From assembly GCA_034687125.1 (NCBI GenBank), contig JAQGBZ010000292.1:17316-81315 (forward strand): 64,000 nt of DNA, in the 5' to 3' direction. Every line of letters starts with the position of its first letter. The stretch's first letter is position 1. Made by a program: the position numbers and the translations under genes. Below the pieces are notes generated by a model. It saw only the letters and a program-made list of their open reading frames with translations. It was not told where the DNA came from and searched no databases. Positions 42,001 to 48,818 of this stretch are shown one piece after another. This DNA comes from Neelides folsomi (Eukaryota; Arthropoda; Collembola; Neelipleona; Neelidae).

Positions 42001-44646
42001 CAACTCACAGAAGTTTATTACATTAATACCTATTTAATTCTATTAAAATATTTTTCTATTAACTCACTCAATATATATTTAAAAAATATTTATTTCTAAT
42101 ACATGAACATGCTAAATTCAATGTGTAGTTATTTAAGACTGCTATGTACTTTATTACTCGTATATGTAATTGATTTGTTTTACAATCAAAATTATTGTCC
42201 TTAAGATATTAGTTTTCTAATATTTATTTGAGTTGCAGAGGGAAGATGCTGATAGGTTACACAGACAGTGAGTTGACGAGTATGGGGGGATACGACCTAG
42301 TCCACTTTGATGACCTCGCCTACGTCGCTTCTGCCCACCAAGAACGTGCGTACCAAAGGAACCAAATTTTTCCGTGTCCAGTAGCTCTAAGAAAGATCTA
42401 CTCAATTTACTACTTTACTACTACGGTATTATAATATGGGAGAGATTTAACTCATATTGTGATTGTTTTTTTAGTGTTGAAGACGGGGGCGAGCGGTCTC
42501 ATCGCCTACCGGCTCCAGAGCAAAGAAACTCAATGGCAGTGGCTCCAAACCAGCTCTCGATTAGTCTACAAGAATTCAAAGCCCGACTTTATCATCTCCA
42601 CCCATCGCCCTCTCATGTATGGATCTCCGAATGTTGAACAATGTGATTTGCATAGGAGTTGAGATTCGTAGTAGTGGCCCGTAAATCCACCTTTTAAACT
42701 CGTTAACGAGAGGGAGAGTGTCGTCAATTATACCATCATTGGTCAGCTCCTGGGCCCTTCTTTTCCCCAAACACATTCCCTCTCACGTAGTTAAACACGA
42801 CTCCCTCAACTCCTTTTTACCCTACCTTTGTGAGTCTTTAAGTTTAACTAATGTAGGGATGCATTATGCAGTCTTTTGTTCATTCACATCATTTGACTCA
42901 AAGGAGAATTTTTCCCATCTCATTAAGCGATTTTCGAGATTTCGCCCCACACAGCCCCATCCTTCAAGAGAATCCCGCCTCAAATGGGCCATTAAAGGAC
43001 AAACGGGCCCAATAATTGAACGGTTAATGCCTCATTCTGAACATTCCAGCCACTCGGATCAGAGAAGCTCCCACAGTTTGAACATTCAAACAAATCTTAT
43101 CCTTATCTCCTCAATCCCTTTAAACAATAGCTAAAACTCACCCACAATTCAAGAAGAAAAAGAAGGACCCGCTCTGAAAAACACGGTTTACAATTAGAAC
43201 CATAAAAACCTGTCAAATTCCCTTTTTTTCATAAACGCAACATCGATAAATGTCAATATTCTTAAAATATAAAAATTATCTTACAAATATTTATTCTAAA
43301 TAACTACAATCGAAATATTTATATTTTTTAATTTAAATATATTGATATAATGTTAAAGTTTTAATTAGAACTTGTAAATGATAGTAAATTTTCAATATTT
43401 AAAATTATTATCCATTTATTCCTGATAATTCATTTTTTTAATTATAGGGAGGAGGAGGGCAGAGATTTGCTTGGTAAGCGTACAATGGACTTTAAAGTTT
43501 CCTACCTTGACGCTGGCCTTACAAATTCATACTTTTCTGATGCGGATCCTCCTGTCACTTCCACAGCCTCTTCAAGTGGCCCAACTCCCAAAACGAGAAG
43601 ATACAAAACTCAATTGAGGGATTTCCTCGCGTCTTGTCGATCCAAGAGGAAAATTGCTTCAGAGTATTCACCAGTAGAAGGGAATAACACGGTAGTTGCG
43701 GCGGCCGCAGCTGCAGCCGCCGCCGCTGCCACAACACCCTACGCTCCTTACAATTGCAATGCAATGAGCTACAACAACTATAACAATTTGGGAAGTGGAG
43801 CGGAAACCAATTTGTACAACCACCAACCTTCAAACTTCTACGGATCTTTTGAGAACAGATACCTGGAAAACTCTCTCTTTCAATACCGGACTTTGGGGAC
43901 ATATTACCCGGACTACTCAGGGAGTCCTTATGTCCAAGCAGCTTCAAATGGATTCTCGTCACTTTATGAAAACGAATATAGCAAAGGATACAACCAAGTG
44001 AATCATCATCAGGAGAAAAATCCAAAAATTGAACCAAAGGAAGAACCCAAATCTGATTTCTACAATGGGAACGATACGAGACAAACTGTTCTCATGTGGG
44101 GTTCAACAGGACACCAAAGATCTTACAGCGTAGACAAAAAGTATGCTCCGGACCCTTTAAGGTTATTTCATTAAATTACTACAATTTTAACAGAAAATTT
44201 TTTTTACTACTCTATTAAGCATTAATTAAGCAATAATGATTAACTTGGATTAAGCATTTCAATTAATTTTAAAAATAAAATATTGTAGATCACTAAGTGA
44301 AATGGGTTCGAGTGGAAATGAGTGCAAATGGGGTTCGATCATAAAGAGCAGTCTCGGTGTGATCGGAGAAGCGGGTGGCGGGAGCCATCATGATCATGAG
44401 AAAAGTGTTTATCATCTTCAAAGCTATCATCATCCTACTCAACCCACTGAAGATGTTTGGGTCTATCCTCCGGCGCCTATTAAGTAAATTTAACTTATAA
44501 CCAACATTTAAATATTAATATATTAATATTAAATGTTTCTCATATTAATATTAATAAAAACTCACTATTTTTATAGCTCTTTGGTATCGGCGGCAGCAGC
44601 TGGTGAGGGTTATTATCCCACAGCATCAGCATTATCTCTGAGGTGA
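8961..44646 (+). CDS. ss: Aryl hydrocarbon receptor / spineless, bHLH-PAS transcription factor (complete, 11 coding exons)
   Basis: CDS = 8961-9043, 18252-18442, 35771-35871, 38462-38551, 39484-39696, 41805-41992, 42239-42345, 42475-42616, 43448-44161, 44289-44483, 44577-44646. The total is 2094 nt, 697 residues plus stop; every junction is GT-AG and all phases join. Seen: a basic NLS-like KRRRR at residues 20-24, bHLH about 40-90 (core [20 protein letters not shown]), PAS-A about 119-230, PAS-B about 275-385, then an arthropod-type tail with [33 protein letters not shown], an 11-Ala run and Tyr/Asn/His-rich sequence. Known for the family: it dimerises with ARNT/Tango, binds GCGTG-core sites, and in flies specifies antennal, leg, dendrite and photoreceptor identity; invertebrate forms usually do not bind dioxin. 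Length is somewhat below fly (about 880) and human (848) proteins because the C-terminus is shorter. Met10 (8988) is an alternative start: it has A at -3 and aligns with the usual family start. A noncoding upstream exon cannot be excluded. Confidence 0.95.
10574..10590. promoter_or_regulatory. Inverted pair of AHR:ARNT core sites in AHR intron 1
   Basis: CACGCA-TTATT-TGCGTG: two GCGTG cores facing each other with a 5-bp spacer. The right copy is a full TTGCGTG (TNGCGTG consensus of AHR/Ss dimers); the left copy reads ATGCGTG on the other strand and misses only the first T. Its position inside the receptor's own first intron suggests possible autoregulation (inference). Confidence 0.35.
17241..17345. 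repeat. 15-bp minisatellite, seven units, in AHR intron 1
   Basis: Units are AAAGAAAATAATGCA (A) and ACATAAAATAATGCA (B) in the order A A B A B A B', the last copy slightly diverged. The alternation gives a 30-bp higher-order period, so it grew by duplicating an A-B pair. No function is evident. Confidence 0.95.
18252..18442 (+). CDS. ss: AHR coding exon 2 (bHLH domain)
   Basis: The acceptor is TTTTTTAG|C; AG from exon 1 plus C gives Ser28. Encodes residues 28-91: the [20 protein letters not shown] basic region and both helices ending [10 protein letters not shown]. The donor is G|GTAAGT, phase 1. The identity to AHR bHLH domains is unmistakable. Confidence 0.97.
18443..35770 (+). other. AHR intron 2 (17328 bp)
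   Basis: Begins GTAAGT and ends TTAATTCCAG. It is half of the gene's span. Open frames up to about 120 codons exist (for example minus strand 32699-33070 and 19404-19745) but overlap open frames on the other strand and show no recognisable domain. Holds the TG microsatellite at 32785. A nested gene is not excluded, but none can be supported. Confidence 0.85.
32785..32806. repeat. (TG)n microsatellite, interrupted
   Basis: Short run of GT/TG dinucleotides with one TA interruption, inside AHR intron 2. Probably polymorphic. Confidence 0.8.
35771..35871 (+). CDS. ss: AHR coding exon 3 (bHLH to PAS-A linker)
   Basis: The acceptor is TTAATTCCAG|AA. G from exon 2 plus AA gives Glu92, followed by 33 codons ending LDGELFLQ, the conserved lead-in to PAS-A. 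The donor is CAA|GTAAGC, phase 0. The linker is poorly conserved, but the phases and the GELFLQ end place it securely. Confidence 0.9.
35872..38461 (+). other. AHR intron 3 (2590 bp)
   Basis: GTAAGC to TTTGTAG. Contains the ATG microsatellite; the overlapping frames at 36774-37614 look non-coding. Confidence 0.85.
37740..37759. repeat. (ATG)n microsatellite
   Basis: Six ATG triplets plus AT in AHR intron 3. Not in a recognised reading frame. Confidence 0.85.
38462..38551 (+). CDS. ss: AHR coding exon 4 (start of PAS-A)
   Basis: Thirty codons, phase 0 at both ends, beginning [20 protein letters not shown] and ending YLGFHQ. This corresponds to the ALNGFVLVVT...YLGFQQ stretch of vertebrate AHR. 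Acceptor TTTGTAG, donor CAG|GTAAGA. Confidence 0.95.
38552..39483 (+). other. AHR intron 4 (932 bp)
   Basis: GTAAGA to CATTTTAG between the two PAS-A exons. Nothing else recognised. Confidence 0.85.
39484..39696 (+). CDS. ss: AHR coding exon 5 (PAS-A core)
   Basis: Seventy-one codons, phase 0 at both ends, starting [20 protein letters not shown] and ending [13 protein letters not shown], the second conserved block of PAS-A. The donor CTT|GTATGA is weak, but the joined reading frame requires it. Confidence 0.95.
39697..41804 (+). other. AHR intron 5 (2108 bp)
   Basis: GTATGA to ATTTCAG. Nothing supported inside; a 106-codon frame at 40759-41079 is Lys/Asn-rich and looks like random AT-rich DNA. 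Confidence 0.85.
41805..41992 (+). CDS. ss: AHR coding exon 6 (PAS-A to PAS-B)
   Basis: Sixty-two codons plus two bases. Carries IKVLHGQN, the [19 protein letters not shown] block and [16 protein letters not shown], which enters PAS-B. The acceptor is ATTTCAG|CGG and the donor AG|GTATTA. Confidence 0.95.
42239..42345 (+). CDS. ss: AHR coding exon 7 (PAS-B)
   Basis: The acceptor is GTTGCAG|A (AG+A gives Arg289). Then 35 codons beginning [20 protein letters not shown] and ending YVASAHQE, the PAS-B fold. The donor C|GTGCGT is phase 1. Confidence 0.94.
42475..42616 (+). CDS. ss: AHR coding exon 8 (end of PAS-B)
   Basis: C from exon 7 plus TG gives Leu325. Then [20 protein letters not shown] and [18 protein letters not shown], typical PAS-B C-terminal strands. 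The donor AT|GTATGG is phase 2. If the intron is retained, the frame adds 14 residues beyond the donor and stops at 42660. Confidence 0.94.
42617..43447 (+). other. AHR intron 8 (831 bp) with a long open frame
   Basis: GTATGG to ATTATAG. Contains an unassigned 138-codon open frame (42718-43134, non-ATG start) in GC-richer sequence. No domain recognised. Confidence 0.8.
43448..44161 (+). CDS. ss: AHR coding exon 9 (post-PAS regulatory region)
   Basis: AT+G gives Met372, then [39 protein letters not shown], eleven alanines at residues 456-466 written with mixed GCN codons, Tyr/Asn-rich low-complexity sequence, and an acidic [11 protein letters not shown] stretch containing a PKEE motif. The donor is AG|GTTATT. 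The long tail is probably the transactivation region (inferred from position in the family). Confidence 0.93.
43690..43722 (+). repeat. Poly-alanine tract in AHR exon 9
   Basis: Eleven consecutive Ala codons using all four synonyms (GCG, GCC, GCA, GCT). The mixed codons mean the tract is kept at protein level and is not a fresh triplet slippage product. Ala runs in transcription factors often contribute to repression or protein contacts; that role is not shown here. Confidence 0.9.
44289..44483 (+). CDS. ss: AHR coding exon 10 (His/Ser-rich tail)
   Basis: AG+A gives Arg610. Then [20 protein letters not shown] and a His-rich stretch ending WVYPPAPI. The donor AA|GTAAAT is phase 2. If the intron is not spliced, the frame ends at once in TAA. 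Confidence 0.85.
44503..44537. repeat. AT-rich imperfect palindrome in AHR intron 10
   Basis: AACATTTAA and TAAATGTT ends flank repeated ATTAATAT. Most of this 93-bp intron can fold on itself, with a one-base offset between the arms. Confidence 0.6.
44577..44646 (+). CDS. ss: AHR terminal coding exon 11
   Basis: The acceptor is TTTTTATAG|C. AA+C gives Asn675, then [22 protein letters not shown] and the stop TGA at 44644-44646. The phase matches exon 10, and the composition resembles the ends of other AHR tails. Confidence 0.82.
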
Positions 44647-46676
44647 CCACATCGCTTTTGGACCCCTCAAGATGAAACGAAGATGATCTGATGAGTTAAT
44701 TTCTGTGATAATTTATTTAACTTCTTCTTCAACGTTTCTTCCACTTGGATGGAAATTGTACTTTGAGCTTTTATTTTTAGTTATTTCGATACACACCTTT
44801 CTCATGTGTGACCGATTGACATAACATGTAATTTTCTGTATATAAATATAAATTATAAACTATAACGTGTATCATAATTTAAATTCCTCAACACAATGAT
44901 AATTCAATACACTAAAATATACGTAATAACTAATTTAACTCAATTACTGATTGTAAAATGTACATGTTCAAAATCTTAGAATTTCTTGTAAATGTGATTA
45001 ATAAAATTAATAATCCTAACTTCTGTATCATCGCGTAGAAGAAATGAGTTGATGTGTACACATATTTGATAAATGATTCAAGTACGAGAATTAACATACA
45101 TATTACCTAGTTAAATATCTGTTAGGTAATTAGGTACATTTAATTCTATTTGATTTTTAACTAGATTAATCCATCAAGTTATCTACTAATGCATTATGTA
45201 TAAGTACTTTTACCTAAAAGTACTTTTGTTACATTTGAAAATGCATTTGTTGCGGATTCTACAATTGATATTTTTTTAATCGCTGTTAATGAAAGTTATT
45301 ATGTTTTTGGTATATATTAATAATTTCTCAATATATGATAGAATAATTATGGAGTTCTCACATTAGTGTATGTTGTATGTTATAACAACTTTACAACTTA
45401 TCGAATTTTGTAAAATGTATCATAAGAAATTTAGTAGGTGCTTGTCAAATAAACACACTAAACACTTTAAATGATGTAACAGGACGTAACAAATGTTAAA
45501 TTATGGTATGATGCATAGCATAAATAATATTCATGCTTTTTCGACATTGGTTAATAAACTTATGCGTAATAAAAATTATTTCTTACAGTGGCGAAATGAG
45601 ATAAACTTAAAATGCTAATTTGAGATTCATCTTTTAAGAATTGATCATGTAAATATTTCAACTCGTAAACAGTAAAATCCAAAGATTCCAATCGATTGTG
45701 TTATTAATATATAAGAGTTTAAAATGAATCTCAAAGTCCCATTACAATTCAACCATTATTCTCTCTAAACTTATCTACAACTAACGAGCGTAAACACACC
45801 CGTCTAATTTAATAAGCGATTCTTTCTGTGTATTGTGTATGTATTGTTAGTTAAATTCCAAGGTTTATACATATAAGGATACACGTTCTAACTTTTAAAC
45901 TTTAACCCAGCATTATCTGTGAGCGTGAAATAGCTTTTACAATAATTTTATAGATTATGTATATAATTAATACCTACATAATAATAGGCCAGATTTGTTC
46001 AAGTGCTGAAAATAAAATGAAATTCTTTTTCATAAATTTGACATTATTCATTATTTATATCCCATCCACAAATCATATTTCATATTAATATTTAATTTAC
46101 TATTTTTATTTAATTGTAATAATCAATTAATAAAGAAAACAAAAGATGCTTAATTAATAAACGTTCATTCCTTCTTAAATTAAGTTAATTAATTAAGCGC
46201 ACAATATAGCATAATGGAATAGGTAAATTGAGAAAACCGTCTTTTAATACATGGGGCCCCAAACACATCTAGCGAGAGGAAAAGGAACTCCAAATTTTCT
46301 CAGCTCATTTAACATTGTTACATATTTGAAAACTTTCCAATAAGATTTTCCAGTCTGGATTTTTTAATTAAACATTTTAATTAATTACCCACGACGTGAT
46401 CATTGTTGATTTCGACTATATTTTAAACTAAGAAGTGTTTTAAACTAATTTTTATAACTAGATAGTAAATAAGCTTCAAAAAAGTAAATCAAACAACATT
46501 TATTATCTCATCTATTTACTTTCAAAAACGGGGCCTGGGTTTTTCAAGGGCCTTTCAATTTTCTTCCAAAGTTTAATTATTTAACTATCAATTTAACATT
46601 ACATTAATAATTAATTAATTGTAGCAATTGGTTTATAAATTTTAAATCATTAATAAAATATTGTGTAAATTTCAGA
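44647..46676. other. AHR 3' UTR and AHR-MARCH5 intergenic region
   Basis: Very AT-rich. Holds the candidate AHR polyadenylation signal at 45000. Repeated TTAATTAA/TAATTA clusters near 46180 and 46600 lie just before MARCH5. A noncoding MARCH5 exon probably lies here, but I could not place it. Confidence 0.6.
45000..45005 (+). terminator. Candidate AHR polyadenylation signal
   Basis: The first AATAAA after the AHR stop codon, implying a 3' UTR of roughly 370 nt. No other canonical hexamer lies between the stop and this point. AT-rich context lowers the confidence. Confidence 0.4.
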
Positions 46677-46867
46677 ATGTCTATGAATAAATCACCAAAT
46701 GAGTCTCCGAGTGTTAGCAATTCAGTTAACGTGTTGAATGGTGATGCTGATGCTGATGGACCCGGTGGAGGAGACGGAGATGGACGAGAAGACGAACGAA
46801 TCTCTCCAATTGTAACAGAACCAATCCATACTGAGGAACCGAGTAGGGTGGTCGTTGAAGATGACAG
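46677..46867 (+). CDS. Marchf5: MARCH5 coding exon 1 (acidic N-terminal extension)
   Basis: Starts MSMNKSPNESPSVSN two bases after a TTTCAG acceptor. Rich in Asp, Glu and Gly (DGDGREDERIS), with no match to the short N-terminus of the human protein. The donor AG|GTAAAA is phase 2. Met3 is an alternative start. Confidence 0.9.
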
Positions 46868-48487
46868 GTAAAATAAAATTACACATTTGTTTTATTCTAT
46901 CTGTTGAATCAATGTTACAAGTTACAATTAAAGTATTTAATTTTATAAATTATTTTTATTTTGTTTTGTATTAATATCAAAAGTATTGTTTTAATTTAAA
47001 CAGTAACAAGCGATATTGCTGGGTGTGTTTCGCGACTGATGAGGATGACATGACCGCACAATGGGTGAAGCCTTGTCGCTGTAGAGGAACCACCAAATGG
47101 GTTCATCAAGCATGTATTCAAAGGTGGATTGATGAGAAACAAAAAGGGAACACTTCAGCAAAGGTTTCTTGCCCTCAATGTAATGCGGATTATATCATTT
47201 ATTATCCAAAATTAGGTGAGTTTCGTTCATCATTATTCCATTATCGTTAATTTTAATTCAATGCAGTTTCACAATTTAAATTTTTTTATTAATTGATCAT
47301 TTTACAAGTAGGGTATCTTGTCGTAATGATGGACTCCGTGGATGCCTTAATATCAAGAGTAATTAATTCTACAATCACTCATTTCAGAACATATTAATGT
47401 TCGAGTTGTTTTTATTCATAAAATTTATTATTTTATTATCTAGGTGTGTCCGTTTGTTGCTGCTGGAATTGTTGTCTCTTCGGTTTATTGGACTGCTGTA
47501 ACATATGGAGCTGTAACTGTTATGCAGGTGAAGTTAAAATATAGTTTACTAATTACAAATAACTTAAAAGTAATGTTAATTATAAAAATGTTTCTACAAA
47601 AAGTAAATCTTAATTACAAGTCTTTTATTTTAAAATTAAATTTTAGGTTGGTGGTCACAAAGAAGGATTAACGGTGATGGAACAAGCGGATCCTTTAATT
47701 CTTTTATTTGGCCTTCCTTCGATTCCTGTCATGCTTATTGTGACGAAGATGATTAGATGGGAAGATAAAGTCCTCTGCTTTATCCGAAAGCATTCCAACA
47801 AAATACCTCTTCTCAAAAACATTTTACCTTCATGGAAGTAAATACAATAAATGGAACTGAAAGTTTAAACCATTGACAAGTGTGACTTTATTATAGAATA
47901 CTAATTTATTTTTTTGTTTTAGTCCACCAAGACTAATGGATCGAGTAAGTCAAGATATCCCAGCATTGTCAGATCCAGTTTCTGGTGATTCAAGACATTC
48001 ATTTTTACACCCTAATATTTTATTTGGACATAGAAATGTAAATTCTAATTTTTTTCATTATTTATAGCCACCAGAATTTTATGTGGAGCTCTTCTTTTAC
48101 CAACTGTTGCGACGCTTATAGGCAAAGCTCTCTTTGAAAATGTCAGATCGAATTTTAAAAGGGCATTACTGGTAAGAGTAATCTTTTTATAATCATTTAC
48201 CTGCGGAATATTTAATACAGCAATATTAAGTAATATTACTGTATTAAATATTAAATATAAATATATATGATTGATTGATTACTTAGAATAAATCAGTAAC
48301 CTTTTATAGTCAAAAAAATTATATAATTAAATATTATTAATATTTTGTTTATTAGGGCGGATTCGTATTCATTACAATTAAAGGAGCTCTTCGGATTTAC
48401 CACAAGCAGCAACAATACAATCGGCAATGTCAACGAAAAATCACAGACTTCGTCGAACCCCCACCATCTGACAGACAAAATACCTAA
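46677..48487 (+). CDS. Marchf5: MARCH5-type E3 ubiquitin ligase of the mitochondrial outer membrane (complete, 8 coding exons)
   Basis: CDS = 46677-46867, 47004-47215, 47312-47358, 47444-47527, 47647-47837, 47923-47984, 48068-48171, 48356-48487. The total is 1023 nt, 340 residues plus stop, with all GT-AG phases consistent. Seen: an acidic 64-residue N-terminal extension; a RING-CH (C4HC3) finger with C69, C72, C88, C90, H98, C101, C120, C123; and four hydrophobic segments at about 151-178, 194-212, 264-284 and 297-312. The stretch YWTAVTYGAVTVMQVGGHKE nearly matches human MARCH5. Known: the family ubiquitinates mitochondrial fission/fusion and quality-control proteins, taking ubiquitin from an E2 through the RING. 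The human protein is 278 residues, so the extra length is mostly N-terminal. A TTTCAG acceptor directly before the ATG suggests a noncoding first exon. Confidence 0.96.
47004..47215 (+). CDS. Marchf5: MARCH5 coding exon 2 (RING-CH finger)
   Basis: AG+T gives Ser64. Then the whole C4HC3 finger: YCWVCFATDEDDMTAQWVKP, CRCRGTTKWVHQACIQRW and CPQC. The exon ends YYPKL plus one base; the donor G|GTGAGT is phase 1. Confidence 0.98.
47312..47358 (+). CDS. Marchf5: MARCH5 coding exon 3
   Basis: A 47-nt micro-exon. G+GG gives Gly135, then YLVVMMDSVDALISR, matching the VVYVLDLADRLISK stretch of the human protein. The donor is AGA|GTAATT. No start codon is needed, so it is invisible to simple ORF scans. 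Confidence 0.92.
47444..47527 (+). CDS. Marchf5: MARCH5 coding exon 4 (TM1)
   Basis: Phase 0 at both ends, 28 codons: VCPFVAAGIVVSSVYWTAVT continuing YGAVTVMQ. This is the first transmembrane helix and one of the most conserved parts of the family. Acceptor ATCTAG, donor CAG|GTGAAG. Confidence 0.97.
47647..47837 (+). CDS. Marchf5: MARCH5 coding exon 5 (TM2 and loop)
   Basis: Starts VGGHKEGLTVMEQADPLILL, continues FGLPSIPVMLIVTKMIRWED and ends KNILPSW plus two bases. Matches the human GLPTIPVMLILGKMIRWED region. The donor AA|GTAAAT is phase 2. Confidence 0.97.
47923..47984 (+). CDS. Marchf5: MARCH5 coding exon 6
   Basis: AA+T gives Asn242. Then PPRLMDRVSQDIPALSDPVS, the loop before TM3, corresponding to human PRIPAEANPLADHVSA. 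The donor G|GTGATT is phase 1. Confidence 0.9.
48068..48171 (+). CDS. Marchf5: MARCH5 coding exon 7 (TM3)
   Basis: G+CC gives Ala263. Then TRILCGALLLPTVATLIGKA and FKRALL, matching human TRILCGALVFPTIATIVGK. The donor is CTG|GTAAGA, phase 0. Confidence 0.96.
48207..48252. repeat. 46-bp near-perfect palindrome in the last MARCH5 intron
   Basis: Two 22-bp arms (48207-48228 and 48231-48252), starting AATATTTAATACAG and ending CTGTATTAAATATT, separated by AG and differing at one position. In RNA it would form a hairpin with a very short loop. It may be a relic of a small inverted-repeat element. Confidence 0.8.
48356..48487 (+). CDS. Marchf5: MARCH5 terminal coding exon 8 (TM4 and tail)
   Basis: Starts GGFVFITIKGALRIYHKQQQ, matching human GGIAFVAIKGAFKVYFKQQQ. 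A basic cytosolic tail ends SDRQNT, then TAA at 48485-48487. Confidence 0.96.
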   Translation, partial: GGFVFITIKGALRIYHKQQQYNRQCQRKITDFVEPPPSDRQNT

Positions 48488-48812
48488 AAAGCACAACATT
48501 TAAGATAATTCACATTGTTCGGTTGTATACGTTTCAATTAAGTAGAGTAACCACTTGATTGTACAGTAAATACAAAGAGATGAATATCCTTATTACAACG
48601 CTTCCTTCTCATTTCCTAACATTTGACTTAATTGTCTTTAAACTTTAATCGGTCTGATATAATGAAGTATACATGAACACACCTTGGTATACTATATGTA
48701 TAAGTATACCAAAGGCGTATCTAATATATGATGACATTATTATTATTTACATATTAGCTTAAAACTTCACGAAATTGAACCTGTTTAGGAAATATGAAAA
48801 ACTATGAAATTG

Positions 48813-48818
48813 AATAAA
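48813..48818 (+). terminator. Candidate MARCH5 polyadenylation signal
   Basis: AATAAA about 326 bases after the MARCH5 stop, the first canonical hexamer I see downstream. Compatible with a 3' UTR of about 350 nt; not proven. Confidence 0.35.

Noticed and set aside
42718-43134. 138-codon frame in AHR intron 8 as a separate gene
   Set aside because: No ATG at the listed start, no domain, lies wholly inside a well-defined intron. Kept only as a note in the isoform finding.
43555-44037. 160-codon minus-strand open frame
   Set aside because: It is the antisense shadow of AHR exon 9.
46180-46620. TTAATTAA/TAATTA clusters as homeodomain sites
   Set aside because: They occur in very AT-rich DNA where such motifs are frequent; not distinguishable from background.
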